Assembly: GCF_030063355.1 (NCBI RefSeq)
Contig: NZ_JASISZ010000015.1
Span: 1 to 64,000 of the forward strand
DNA: 64,000 bases
Reading direction: 5' to 3'
From: Streptomyces sp. PH10-H1
GTDB taxonomy: Bacteria > Actinomycetota > Actinomycetes > Streptomycetales > Streptomycetaceae
A program made the translations under genes and the position numbers. This document shows, in pieces, positions 16,831 through 25,545 of the stretch. Position 1 is the stretch's first letter, and each line of letters begins with the position of its first letter. Under the pieces are notes generated by a model. It was not told the origin of the DNA. It did no database searches and worked only from the letters and a program-made list of their open reading frames with translations.

Positions 16831-18081
16831 TCAGGGGGCGTAGTAGCCGTTGAGGTCGGCGATGAGCTGCACGCTGCCCGGGCTTCCGTTGTAGAAGCTG
16901 TTCATGCCGGCGTCGCTCGTCGTGACGACCACATGGTTCGGGATCGTCTGCCCGGCCGTCCAGTTGAGGTTGGAGGCGGCCGGGCGGGCGGTTCCCTGCG
17001 GATAAACCGTCATGAAGCCGGGCTGGGCACCCTGCGTCACCGTGACGTTCAGGTCCACCCCGATGGCGTTCGCGTATCCGACGTCACGGACGTTCTGCGT
17101 CTGGCGGGCGCCGACCGGCGCGGCCGGCACCCATTCGCCGACACCGTCGGAGAACCACGGGGCCCGGGTGTCGATGACCCGGAGCGGCGCGAGCGCGTGG
17201 AACTTGGCGCCGCCGGACGCGGTGAAGTATCCGGCCAGGTCGGCGATCACGTGCACGGTGCCACCGCTGTGGTTGTAGAACGACACCTTCCCGTCCTTGA
17301 CCGGGACGGTCACCAGGTTCGGGATCGTCTGCCCCTTGGACCAGTTGAGGCTCGAGGCGGTCGGGCGGTCACCGCCGTGCGGGTACACGCCCGACCGCCG
17401 GCGCGGTTGCGGTGACATTCAGGGTCACCGCTGTCAGACCGGTTGCAGGGATGCCCTTGACGCCCGCCACCTGCAGGTCCAGGGTGCTGCCGGCCGCCAG
17501 GGGAGCCTTGGCCCCGCCCGGTCCCGACGGGGTGTCCAGCAGCCGGGCCGGTGTGGTCGGGGTGAAGCCGCTTCCCGTGGTGCTGAAGTAGCCGAGCAGG
17601 TCGGCGAGCACATGCACGGTGCCGGTGCCGCCGTTGTAGAACGACACCTTGCCGTCCTTCACCTGAACGGTCACCAGGTTCGGGATGGTCTGGCCCGGGG
17701 TCCAGTTCAGGCTCGACGCCGTCGGCCGGTCGTCCCCGTGCGGGAAGACCGTCAGATAGCCGCCCGCGGTCGGCTCCGCGACCGTCACGTTCATGGTCAC
17801 GGCCGTGACGCCGTTCTGTCGGCGGTGCCTGACCGGGTCAGCTTCAGCTCTTCGCTGTACTGCCCCGACGCGATGTGCACCGTCTGGCCGGGCAACGAGA
17901 CATCGGCCGCAGCCTGGACGGTGCAGAACGGTGCGCTCTGCTGACCGGTGCCGCTGTTCGTGCAGTGGGCGCCGGTGGCTTTGTCGACATAGATGTCGGT
18001 GGTAGCCGCGTTCGCACTTACCTGACCGGTGGCAGGTATCGTGAGTGCGGCCATAGCGCGGCGCCGGTTACACGGCGCCAA
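16831..18081 (-). pseudogene. Frameshifted secreted protein with beta-rich repeat units
   Basis: Three consecutive frames each encode parts of one protein. The 5' part (possible TTG start 18081, signal-like LTIPATGQVSANA) reads DIYVDKATGAHC and PGQTVHIASGQYSEELKL, the opening of a right-handed parallel beta-helix. It shifts near 17800 into a unit with LTVFPHGDDRPTASSLNW and VHVLADLLGYFS, and shifts again near 17400 into two similar units with YPHGGDRPTASSLNW and VQLIADLNGYYAP. Most of the beta-helix seems deleted at the first junction; the second looks like a short deletion of about eight bases. It was probably an extracellular enzyme or adhesin of unknown substrate. Confidence 0.65.
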
Positions 18082-18280
18082 TTCGAGTCTTGATAATGCC
18101 CCCCCAGGGGCGAAACCGGGATGTATCCCTCGGCCGCCTCGGTGGGTATTCCCACCTCCGTCAGCGAGCCGCGCGCGGATCATTTCACACCACTCACACA
18201 GGCACCACTGGTATCTCCGCTGGCCCGAGGGACGCGGAAGGCCATCATGTCGGCGGCGCGAAGAAGGCCCGACGCGAAGA

Positions 18281-18314
18281 AGGCCGGCCCCGGACGAATG
18301 TCCGGGCCCGGCCT
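18281..18314. terminator. Hairpin terminator downstream of tRNA-Arg
   Basis: Arms 18281-18294 and 18301-18314 pair with one mismatch around a six-base loop, about 50 bp past the tRNA 3' end on the minus strand. A gcgaagaaggcc unit is repeated twice just beyond. Confidence 0.6.
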
Positions 18315-18362
18315 CCTACGTTCTCGCGGTTCCCGCGCTGATCAACAGCCGATCAACAACCG

Positions 18363-18435
18363 TGCCCCAGGCAGGATTCGAACCTGCGACACCAGCTTTA
18401 GGAGAGCTGTGCTCTATCCCCTGAGCTACTGGGGC
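18363..18435 (-). tRNA. tRNA-Arg (anticodon CCU)
   Basis: On the minus strand the acceptor GCCCCAG pairs with CTGGGGC, the anticodon stem is CAGCT/AGCTG around the loop CTCCTAA (anticodon CCT), and the T arm is GCAGG-TTCGAAT-CCTGC. The 3' CCA is not encoded (the 3' side continues CAC). All arms are intact. It borders a decayed transposase-like gene, so it may be an integration site, though no second copy of its 3' end was seen. Confidence 0.95.
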
Positions 18436-18628
18436 GGGGATCTGTCGGAAAACGTGTCGGAAAATCGGTGCAGGTAGACGCGATGATCCAAGCCGCCTTG
18501 CGGACAGACTGCGGAGGCCTGACTGTGAGGCCGGGCCACCGCGGTCAGTGTAGCGGGTGGCGCTTGATCTGCATTCGGCTCCATGGCCCCCGGCGCTTCC
18601 CAGCGGGTGGGACCAGAGCCAGAGGGAA

Positions 18629-19874
18629 CTACGCTGCGGGGTCGAAGTCGATCATGGCGCGGGTGGCGGAGTTGCTGAGCCAGGCGTAACCGATGTAGAT
18701 GAGCAGCGCGGCGTTCGCGCCGTAGGCCGGGACCCGCTTGTGCGGGTAGCTCTGGTCGAAGCGTGAGTGCTGAGACTCGCTGTCCTGGCGGAAGCCCTTG
18801 AGACGACTGTCGGCATGGGTGTTCGGGGGAACCTGGCGCAGGTGTTCAGTCCGGTTGAACCTCTGCCGCCCCGTCGCGGCCGGGAATACCCGATCCTTGC
18901 GGGATCCGGTACGAAGAGACTGACAGTCATACGTGACGGCGCGTAGGCCAGGCGCTCGGTTCAAGATGTGCCGAGCCAGCTTGATGAAGGCGGTGCCTTC
19001 GTCGTCGCGGAGGGGGTCGCACTTGGCTGACTTGTGCCGAATGGACTCGATGCCCAGGATGACGCGGCTGTGGGAAGTATTGGCGAGGCGTACGGCGGCG
19101 GAGAGGAATTTGTTGCCGTAGACGCGGGTGCCACCGCCTTCGACGGTGTAGCTGGCGTCGCTGTCGACCCGATGGCGGCGGACTTCTCCGGTCACCTCGT
19201 TCACAGTCTCTCGGTGTTGCTGCGAGGAGGGCGGGCAGGCGACGGTGGCGTCGGCGTGGAGGACCTGGTGACGTTCCGGGTAGCTTCGACTGGTCCGCTT
19301 GCTGGATTCCTTCATCATTCCGTGGCCGAGGGCCTGTTGGATCCAAAGTTCGCGGCTCACGTTACGCAGGTTTGCGAAGTCTGGCTTGAGCTTCATGTGG
19401 AAGAATCATGTGGAAGAAGTAGTTCCACTGACTGCGCGTGGGCCCGGTCGACCGAAGGGCATCCGCGGCTTCATCGCCCATGTGGGTGCGGACGCCCTGG
19501 CGTACGACATCCCACCACTGCTCCTCCTCGAAGTGGGACGCGGTGGCCCGCGCGGAGCCGAACAGTGAGATGGCGCAAAGGAAGACCAGATAGGCGATGG
19601 GCGGGTGGACAGCGGGCCGACCAACCCTGCTCGGCGAGGGAAAGGCGCTGACAGCGGTGTAGAGGTCGGGATTGTCCAGGAGGTACTTGAACCGCTTGCT
19701 GACCGTCAGCGGCGGCGCCTCAGGCCCCTTCGGCGGCGGGGGGTCGGTAGCGGCGCCGAACGTGTCGTCGGGAATGGCCCCCATGACGTAGGCAGGCGCC
19801 TTTTGCGTCCGCTCGCGCCTTGTGCGCTTCTTCGGCGAGGTCACGTGGCATCGCCTCGACGGGGCGTATTCCAC
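18629..19874 (-). pseudogene. Broken transposase-like gene
   Basis: The 5' part (19874 down to about 19400) reads VSKRFKYLLDNPDLY, VFLCAISLFGSARATA and RTHMGDEAADALRSTGPTRS, ending at WNYFFHM. The continuation (KLKPDFANLRNVSRELWIQQALGHG and on to RLKGFRQDSESQHSRFDQ, AYGANAALLIYIGYAWLSN) is in another frame. A 13-bp tandem duplication at 19393-19418 causes the shift. The 3' part resembles the end of DDE-type transposases, and the segment around the expected catalytic region looks shortened. Family not certain; no terminal inverted repeats were recognised. Confidence 0.55.
19393..19418. repeat. 13-bp tandem duplication that breaks the transposase-like frame
   Basis: tcatgtggaagaa occurs twice back to back (19393-19405, 19406-19418). 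Removing one copy restores a continuous frame through WNYFFHMKLKPDFANL. Confidence 0.8.
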
Positions 19875-20152
19875 TGCAGGTCCGCCAGGTCGGCTGCCTG
19901 GTCGAGGGAGGACAGCCCCAGGCGGCGGGCGACTTCGGACAGCTGCCCCGTCTCGTTCAGGATCTGGCGAGCGACGTAGCGGGTGACGTCCCGCGGTTCG
20001 ACCTTGCGGGCCATGGTGGACAGGCCACTGCGGCGGGCGATCTCACTGAAGCCGGCGCCCACGCTGGATTGCACGACGATAGAGGACGAGCGGGAACTGG
20101 CCACCAAGCGGTGCGGTCCGGGGCGCTTCATCTCCAGAAAGGTGGCGCGCAA
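19841..20152 (-). CDS. Small hypothetical protein upstream of the transposase-like gene
   Basis: 103 residues; the C-terminal half is helical (VTRYVARQILNETGQLSEVARRLGLSSLDQAADL) and could be a helix-turn-helix. Its 3' end overlaps the 5' end of the transposase-like frame by 34 bp, so the two may belong to one mobile unit. It could itself be a 3' remnant, since nothing recognisable lies upstream. Confidence 0.4.
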   Translation of the reverse strand: MRATFLEMKRPGPHRLVASSRSSSIVVQSSVGAGFSEIARRSGLSTMARKVEPRDVTRYVARQILNETGQLSEVARRLGLSSLDQAADLADLQWNTPRRGDAT

Positions 20153-20278
20153 GGTCAGGACCTCATGCTCATCGGGCTTCAGACACCAAAATGATCATGG
20201 CGCCCGTGCCTGCCCTGCCATGCACCCAAACCGATCACCACTGGACCAATAGCAGGACCCCGGAACTTGCAACCGCCC

Positions 20279-20383
20279 TGGCCGGGAGGGGTACCCCAGA
20301 GCGTGGTGCGGTGCCAGGTGAGGTGGCCGGCGGTGGTGACAAGTTCGGTGGGTGTGCCGGTCAGGTCGGTGGTGGTCGCGTGG
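20279..20383 (-). pseudogene. Orphan fragment of an Rhs core
   Basis: On the minus strand this reads DLTGTPTELVTTAGHLTW then HRTTLWGTPP, nearly identical to the end of the core of the large Rhs gene (main copy about 21771-21875). In this fragment the reading frame through TWHRTTLWGTP is intact, unlike in the main gene. It lies downstream of the immunity-like gene and runs into unrelated sequence within about ten codons. Such stray core pieces are typical leftovers of Rhs tip exchange. Confidence 0.75.
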
Positions 20384-20720
20384 CGGAGGAGCTCTTCACC
20401 CGCCTGTGGTCCAACGTCGACGACCTAGACCGCAAGGTCGTCGACGGGGTGCGGCGGCGCCTACACCGGCTGGAGACCGGCATCGTCGACCCAGCGGCGA
20501 CGGCCCGGAATCGCCGACGACGCCCCCGCCACGACCGACAACGTCCACCGACCCATCCGCTGAGCCGGTCCCAGCCGGCCTCACTTACATCCGGGCGGCC
20601 GCGCCGCCGCACGGCCTTCGTACGGGGAGATGTGGGAGGGCGACACGCCTTCGAACGGGGGCGTGCCGCTTCCCGCATCGGCTCGCCCGCCCCTCTGCCG
20701 GGCCGGCCGTCATTTGGCGC
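20384..20720. other. Unassigned 337-bp stretch between the Rhs fragment and the immunity gene
   Basis: No confident gene. On the plus strand about 30 codons read plausibly (LFTRLWSNVDDLDRKVVDGV), but the frame then becomes Arg/Pro-rich noise. It may be a remnant of a displaced tip. Confidence 0.4.
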
Positions 20721-21221
20721 TCAGGCCTTCTCGAAGCTCTGGAGCACGACGCTCCAGACGTCGCCGTGCCCCGGCCACTCGTCACGCTCTTCACGATTGT
20801 TCAGAACAAAGACAGAAACCTCCGTCGAGGCCGCCCGGTATTCGATGAACTCCCCTTGGTTGCTGGGCATGAGTTCTGGCGCATCGCGAACGGCGGAGAG
20901 CCGTTCGAGTACATCGTCCCAGGCTACATACTGGGAAAAATCCACTTGCTGGGCGGTCCGCCATTGGGCAATCTGGTTAGGATCGGTACCGAATCGGTGG
21001 ACCTGGATCGAAATGCTTGTGCATCGCCATTGAGGGCCGTCGGTAAAACAGAATTCGATGACGCCGTAATCTCGCCGAAGCTGGAGATTGTCAGGATCGT
21101 CATGTACATCAATGAAGTCGGCCCGCAGCACGCGTCCTACTTCCGCCAGCGAGGAGCCGATGCCGACACCGTGCACTCTGCCACTCGCGATGACTTCGGC
21201 CAGAAATTCGGCACCATTCAC
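20721..21221 (-). CDS. Putative immunity protein for the Rhs tip
   Basis: 166 residues, soluble, acidic. The GTG start (21221-21219) overlaps the stop of the toxin tip as GTGA, the tight coupling usual for toxin-immunity pairs. Landmarks: GVGIGSSLAEVGRVLRADFIDVH, then YGVIEFCFTDGPQW, CTSISIQVHRFG, and a C-terminal DVWSVVLQSFEKA. Base composition is clearly less GC-rich than the flanks. I do not recognise the family. The role is inferred from position: protecting the producer from the tip toxin. Confidence 0.65.
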   Translation of the reverse strand: MNGAEFLAEVIASGRVHGVGIGSSLAEVGRVLRADFIDVHDDPDNLQLRRDYGVIEFCFTDGPQWRCTSISIQVHRFGTDPNQIAQWRTAQQVDFSQYVAWDDVLERLSAVRDAPELMPSNQGEFIEYRAASTEVSVFVLNNREERDEWPGHGDVWSVVLQSFEKA

Positions 21222-21523
21222 GGAGTCTTCTCCAGGGAGTCGATGAGAGCTTGCATTTCGTTCGCGCGGTTCACTGTGTTGCCCCAGTTGTGGTCGAGCA
21301 TGTTCTCCTTGGCTGATTTTGCCTTTGCAATGAGGTCGGCACGAAGGGCGGGGTCTGAATTCACTGCCTCGACGGCTTTCCGGACACTGCTTTCGGACGC
21401 CCAGCCAGTTGCTTTGAGGCGGATCGGTTCGCCGGTGATGATGCCCTTCGCGTTTGCGAAAATGCGGACCTCATCTTTGCCGATGTGGACGTGGGCGCCT
21501 TTGGTGGCCCAGTCGGAAGCCAT
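21218..21523 (-). CDS. Rhs C-terminal toxin tip, separated by a frameshift
   Basis: The frame containing this segment is open from about 21810 to the stop at 21218. It first reads YFRHYDPETARYVSPDPLGLD, the conserved Rhs core end, and then the variable tip (MASDWATKGAHVHIGKDEV and on to NWGNTVNRANEMQALIDSLEKTP). The ATG at 21523 is internal, and independent translation is doubtful. The tip is about 100 residues and of lower GC than the core, as expected for an exchanged toxin module. I do not recognise its catalytic class. It overlaps the immunity gene as GTGA. Confidence 0.65.
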   Translation of the reverse strand: MASDWATKGAHVHIGKDEVRIFANAKGIITGEPIRLKATGWASESSVRKAVEAVNSDPALRADLIAKAKSAKENMLDHNWGNTVNRANEMQALIDSLEKTP

Positions 21524-21684
21524 CGGGGAAACGCGAATCTTGCATGGCTTGAGTCCGAGTACATCGCTCCACGTAAGTGGGTTGTTGACATAAGTATTCG
21601 GATTTGGTGCCGGATCGAGGCCCAGCGGGTCGGGTGATACGTAGCGGGCGGTTTCGGGGTCGTAATGGCGGAAGTAGTTGTAGT

Positions 21685-24600
21685 TCAGGCCGGTTTCGGC
21701 GTCATGGTACTGGCCGGGGAATCGGAGGGGACAGTCGATGGGGGGCTCGGCGCCCGAGGGGGTGGGCGCCGGGAGGGGGGTGCCCCAGAGCGTGGTGCGT
21801 GCTGCCAGGTGATGTGGCCGGTGGTGGTGACGAGTTCGGTGGGTGTACCGGTCAGGTCGGTGATGATCGCGTGGAAGCGCGTCGCGTCCGGGTCGGCGGT
21901 GGCCTGGCTGAAGCGGCTGATCAGCGAGCTGGTGGTGCCTGTAGCAGGGGTTTCCCGGTCGGTCTGGGTCAGGGGCCGGTGGGTGCCGGGGGCGTAGTCC
22001 CAGGTGGTCGTGCGCTCTTCGCCGGTGGTTTGTTCGGCGAGGCGTGTGTCGTCCCAGGTGAAGGTGGTCCGGGCGGCGATGGTGCCGTCGTGGGTGCGGC
22101 GTTGCTTTGTGGTGCGGCGGCCGAGGGGGTCGTACGTGTAGTGCCAGCTCTCGCCGTCCGGGGTGGTGGTGTCGGTGAGGCGGTCCTCGGCATTCCAGGT
22201 GTAGGTCCAGGTCCGGCTCTGGCCGTTGAGGAGCTTGCGGGTCCTGCGGGTCAGGCGGCCCTGGGCGTCGTGGGTGTAGTGGGTGCGGCCGGCACGTTGG
22301 ATGAGGGTGCCGGTGAATGCGCGGTCGCCGTCGGACGCATGGCCGGGAGCGTTGGCGTGGGCCTGGTTGCCGGCGCTGTCGTAGGCGTAGGTCTCGCTCC
22401 AGCCGTGGGCGGTCACGGCTGTGACGCGGCCGACGGGATCGAGGGTGAAGCGGCGGGTGCCGGAGGCGAGGTCCCGGAACTCGGTGAGGTGACCGTCCGC
22501 CCGGTAGGAGTAGGTGCGGTGTTGAAGGAGAAGGTCAGCCCCAGGAGCCAGGTGGGTGACGGTCTGCGTGGCGAGACGGTCGGCGCTGTCCCACGTCTGG
22601 GTGAGTTCGACGTGTTCGCCCAGACGGCGCCCGGTTTCACGGCCGGCGGCGTCGTACGCGAAATCGAGGGTTCCGGCGTCGGTGCGCAGGGCGGTGGGCC
22701 GGCCCGCGGCGTCGTAGGTCCAGTGGGAAACCGCTCCCGTGGGGGTGGTGCGCCGAGTCCGGCGGCCGAGTGCGTCATAGACACAGGTCATGGCGCGGCC
22801 GTCGGTTGCCTGCGTCAGAACGCGGCCGAGGGCGTCGCGTTCCCAGGTGAGTGTGGCGTCACGGTTGCCGGTGCCGGTGAGGAAGCCGGCGGCGTCGTAG
22901 CAGAACCTCGTCTCACTTCCGTCGTCCGTGCTGGTCAGGAGGGGTCGGCCGGCCGGGTCGCGGGTGTAGGTGAGGGTTTCGCCGGCACCGTTGGTGCGGG
23001 TCGTCAGCCGGCCACCCGCGTCGTGGGTATAGCGGAGAGTGCGCCCGTTGAAGTCGGTCTCGCTGGTGACCCGTCCGGCCGGATCGTAGGCGTACGACCA
23101 TGTCAGCCCCTGGGGGTTGGTAACCCCGGTCAGCCTTAGCTCGGTGTCATGGGTGAACGCGTAGGTGGCGCCGTCCGGGTCGGTGCGCGTGGTGGGGAGA
23201 TCGAAAGCGCCGCTGGTGAGATGGGTGGTGTTCCCGGCGGGACCGGTGTGCGAGACGCAGTTGCCTTCGCCGTCCCAGTCCCAGGTTTCCCGTGCGCCGT
23301 CGGGCAGTTCGCGCCAGGCGGGTTTGCCTTCGGTGGTCCAGCCGAAGAAAGTGGTGTGCCCGAGGGGGTTGGTGGCCTCGGTGATGCGGCCGAACGTGTT
23401 GCGCCGCACGGCGGTGGTGTGGCCGAGCGGGTCCGTGACCGCGGTCGGCAGACCGGCCGGGTCGCAGATGACGTGCTGGACATGGCCCAAGGCGTCGGTG
23501 ACGGAGGCCAGGTGGCCGGCGGAGTCGTAGGCGTAGGCGGTCTCGGCGCCGGTCGGATCGACGGTGGCGAGGACGTTGCCGGTGGCGTCGTACGTGTGGC
23601 GCCAGGTGGCACCCCCCGGCTCGATGACCTCGGTCGGGAGCCCGAGAGCGTTGTACGCGGCCTGCGCCGTCGTGCCGTCGGGAAGCGACACCCCGGTGAG
23701 TCTGCCCGTTGCGTCGTAGGCGTAGCGGGTGGTGTGGCCCAGTGGATCGGTCACCGCGAGAGGGTGTTCTCCCAGGGGGTCCCACTCAGTGGCGGTCGTG
23801 TTGCCCAGCGGGTCGGTCTCCGCGACGACCTGGCAGGTGGCATCGTGCCGGTAGGTGTGCTGATGGCCCAGGGAGTTGGTGACCGTGGTGGTGCGGGCGG
23901 CGTCGTCGTAGTCGAGAGTGCCGGACAGGAGCCCGTCGGTGCCCTGCGTGGCGATGACACGGCCACGGGTGTCATAGACATAGGTGTACGAACTGCCGTT
24001 GCGGTCGGTCCAGGAGGTGATCCGGCCGTCGGTGTCGTAGGTGAAACGCAGGGGAACGTCGCTGGAGTTGGTGACCTCGGTGAGACGACCGGCGTGGTCG
24101 TAGCCGTAGCGGACCAGAACCGTGCCGGGGGTGTCGCGGGGGCGCTCGTAGGGCGAGGGTTCCCGGTCGAGGAGGCGCAGTGCGGTGATGCGGGGGCCGT
24201 GGGTGTCGACGGCGAGGTGGTAGCCGCCGGAGTGCCGGATCGCGGTGGGGACGCCGGTCGGGGTGCGGTCGATGTCGATGCGGTGGCCGGCCCGGTCCTC
24301 GATGCTGTCGAGCGGCAGGTCGACGGTGTCGTGGGCGGCGGTGCGAGCGGGTCGTCCGAAGGTGCGGACGTGGCCGGTGGCAGGGTCGGTGAGGGTCATG
24401 ACGCCGTCGGGGCGGCCGTCCCATGCCAGCGGCCAGCGTGGCCCCCGCTCGGGCAGAGCGGGGGCGCCGGCCGTTGGGACGGGGTAGACCAGGCGCATGC
24501 CGTCGGCGGCTGCGTAGACGATGCCTTCGGCGTCGAGTTGCAGGCGTTCGTCCAGGGTGGAGGCCCAGGAGGGCCCGAACCAGCCGCCCGCGCGGTACGA

Positions 24601-25545
24601 GGAGAGGTGGGTGCGCTCGAACAGCAGGGGCAGCGCACCGGGCAGCGTGACGTCGGTCTGCGGGAGCAGCATCGTGCCTGTGGCGACGTCGATCGGGTCG
24701 AGAGCGCACCGGATGTTGTCGATCCGGCGGGCGCCGGCCGGCAGATCGGCTCCGTTGGGCCGGATCGATGGAGCGGTGGGCCGCTTCAGGACGCTCCAGC
24801 CCGGCGGGCGCTCCAGGGGTGGTGTCAGCAGGTTCGGTATGCCGGTAGTGCGGAACAGGGGGCTCATTCCGCGGGTGGCGGCGGCGTCGATGGTGCCGCC
24901 CGCGGTCCCGAAAACACCCCCGTACAGCATGCCGTCCTTGGCAGCGGTGCTGAGTTCGTCGAGGTTGAAGCCCTCCTGCAGGCCGGTGGCGATCTTCAGC
25001 GGCTGGGCGACGGCAAGATCGATCGTCACGGACTCGATGCCGGCGATGGTCGCTCCGGCCAGGGTCGCACCGGCGATCTCCGCGACGATGGCCGAGACAC
25101 CGATGCCCAGCGACGCGGCGAGCTCGACGATGGCGGTGGCCGCGGCTGCCGAGGCCGCTGTGGAGATACCGAAGGTGAAGACCGCCAGCCCTACACCGGC
25201 CGCGATGACTGCGGCCGAGACCCCGATCTCGGTCCACAGCTTGTTGATCGCGTCATCGACGGCGACGGCCATCTGACGGGATGTGCCGGCCAGGTCGTTG
25301 AGCCAGCCCTTGCCACCGGGACCCCGGTAGCGACCCCAGAAGACGGCGAAGGCGTCGATCGCCTCACCGGTGTTGTTGTGGATGAGGGCGGCAGCCTTGC
25401 CGTCGGTCGCCGTGGCGACCTTGTCGACCGCGTCGGCGAAGGTCCGCCAGGAGGTCGCTGCCCCGCGGACCTTCCCCGAGTCCGCGTCGGGCCACCACAT
25501 GCCCATGTCCTCGAGGAGGCTCTTGACGGTGTCTTCGACGCTCAC
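21685..25545 (-). CDS. Rhs/YD-repeat polymorphic toxin with WXG100-like N-terminus (frameshifted)
   Basis: 1286 codons in the main frame. Residues 1-110 are helical with FWGRYRGPGGKGW, a WXG-like region suited to type VII export. Residues 108-176 are hydrophobic (VIAAGVGLAVFTFGIST). From about 282 a DUF6531-type segment (DPIDVATGTMLLPQTDVTLP, FERTHLSSYR) leads into many YD repeats (YDxxGRLT...). Near 21799 the frame is lost: the main frame ends in Pro/Ser-rich noise, while the neighbouring frame continues with the core end and the toxin tip. One added base would give a single 1442-residue protein ending at 21218. The gene sits next to a WXG-like partner and eccD, so it is probably an ESX effector. 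Confidence 0.85.
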   Translation of the reverse strand: MSVEDTVKSLLEDMGMWWPDADSGKVRGAATSWRTFADAVDKVATATDGKAAALIHNNTGEAIDAFAVFWGRYRGPGGKGWLNDLAGTSRQMAVAVDDAINKLWTEIGVSAAVIAAGVGLAVFTFGISTAASAAAATAIVELAASLGIGVSAIVAEIAGATLAGATIAGIESVTIDLAVAQPLKIATGLQEGFNLDELSTAAKDGMLYGGVFGTAGGTIDAAATRGMSPLFRTTGIPNLLTPPLERPPGWSVLKRPTAPSIRPNGADLPAGARRIDNIRCALDPIDVATGTMLLPQTDVTLPGALPLLFERTHLSSYRAGGWFGPSWASTLDERLQLDAEGIVYAAADGMRLVYPVPTAGAPALPERGPRWPLAWDGRPDGVMTLTDPATGHVRTFGRPARTAAHDTVDLPLDSIEDRAGHRIDIDRTPTGVPTAIRHSGGYHLAVDTHGPRITALRLLDREPSPYERPRDTPGTVLVRYGYDHAGRLTEVTNSSDVPLRFTYDTDGRITSWTDRNGSSYTYVYDTRGRVIATQGTDGLLSGTLDYDDAARTTTVTNSLGHQHTYRHDATCQVVAETDPLGNTTATEWDPLGEHPLAVTDPLGHTTRYAYDATGRLTGVSLPDGTTAQAAYNALGLPTEVIEPGGATWRHTYDATGNVLATVDPTGAETAYAYDSAGHLASVTDALGHVQHVICDPAGLPTAVTDPLGHTTAVRRNTFGRITEATNPLGHTTFFGWTTEGKPAWRELPDGARETWDWDGEGNCVSHTGPAGNTTHLTSGAFDLPTTRTDPDGATYAFTHDTELRLTGVTNPQGLTWSYAYDPAGRVTSETDFNGRTLRYTHDAGGRLTTRTNGAGETLTYTRDPAGRPLLTSTDDGSETRFCYDAAGFLTGTGNRDATLTWERDALGRVLTQATDGRAMTCVYDALGRRTRRTTPTGAVSHWTYDAAGRPTALRTDAGTLDFAYDAAGRETGRRLGEHVELTQTWDSADRLATQTVTHLAPGADLLLQHRTYSYRADGHLTEFRDLASGTRRFTLDPVGRVTAVTAHGWSETYAYDSAGNQAHANAPGHASDGDRAFTGTLIQRAGRTHYTHDAQGRLTRRTRKLLNGQSRTWTYTWNAEDRLTDTTTPDGESWHYTYDPLGRRTTKQRRTHDGTIAARTTFTWDDTRLAEQTTGEERTTTWDYAPGTHRPLTQTDRETPATGTTSSLISRFSQATADPDATRFHAIITDLTGTPTELVTTTGHITWQHAPRSGAPPSRRPPPRAPSPPSTVPSDSPASTMTPKPA

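Noticed and set aside
18363..18435. tRNA-Arg as a proven integration site
   Set aside because: No integrase gene and no second copy of the tRNA 3' end could be found by eye; kept only as a possibility.
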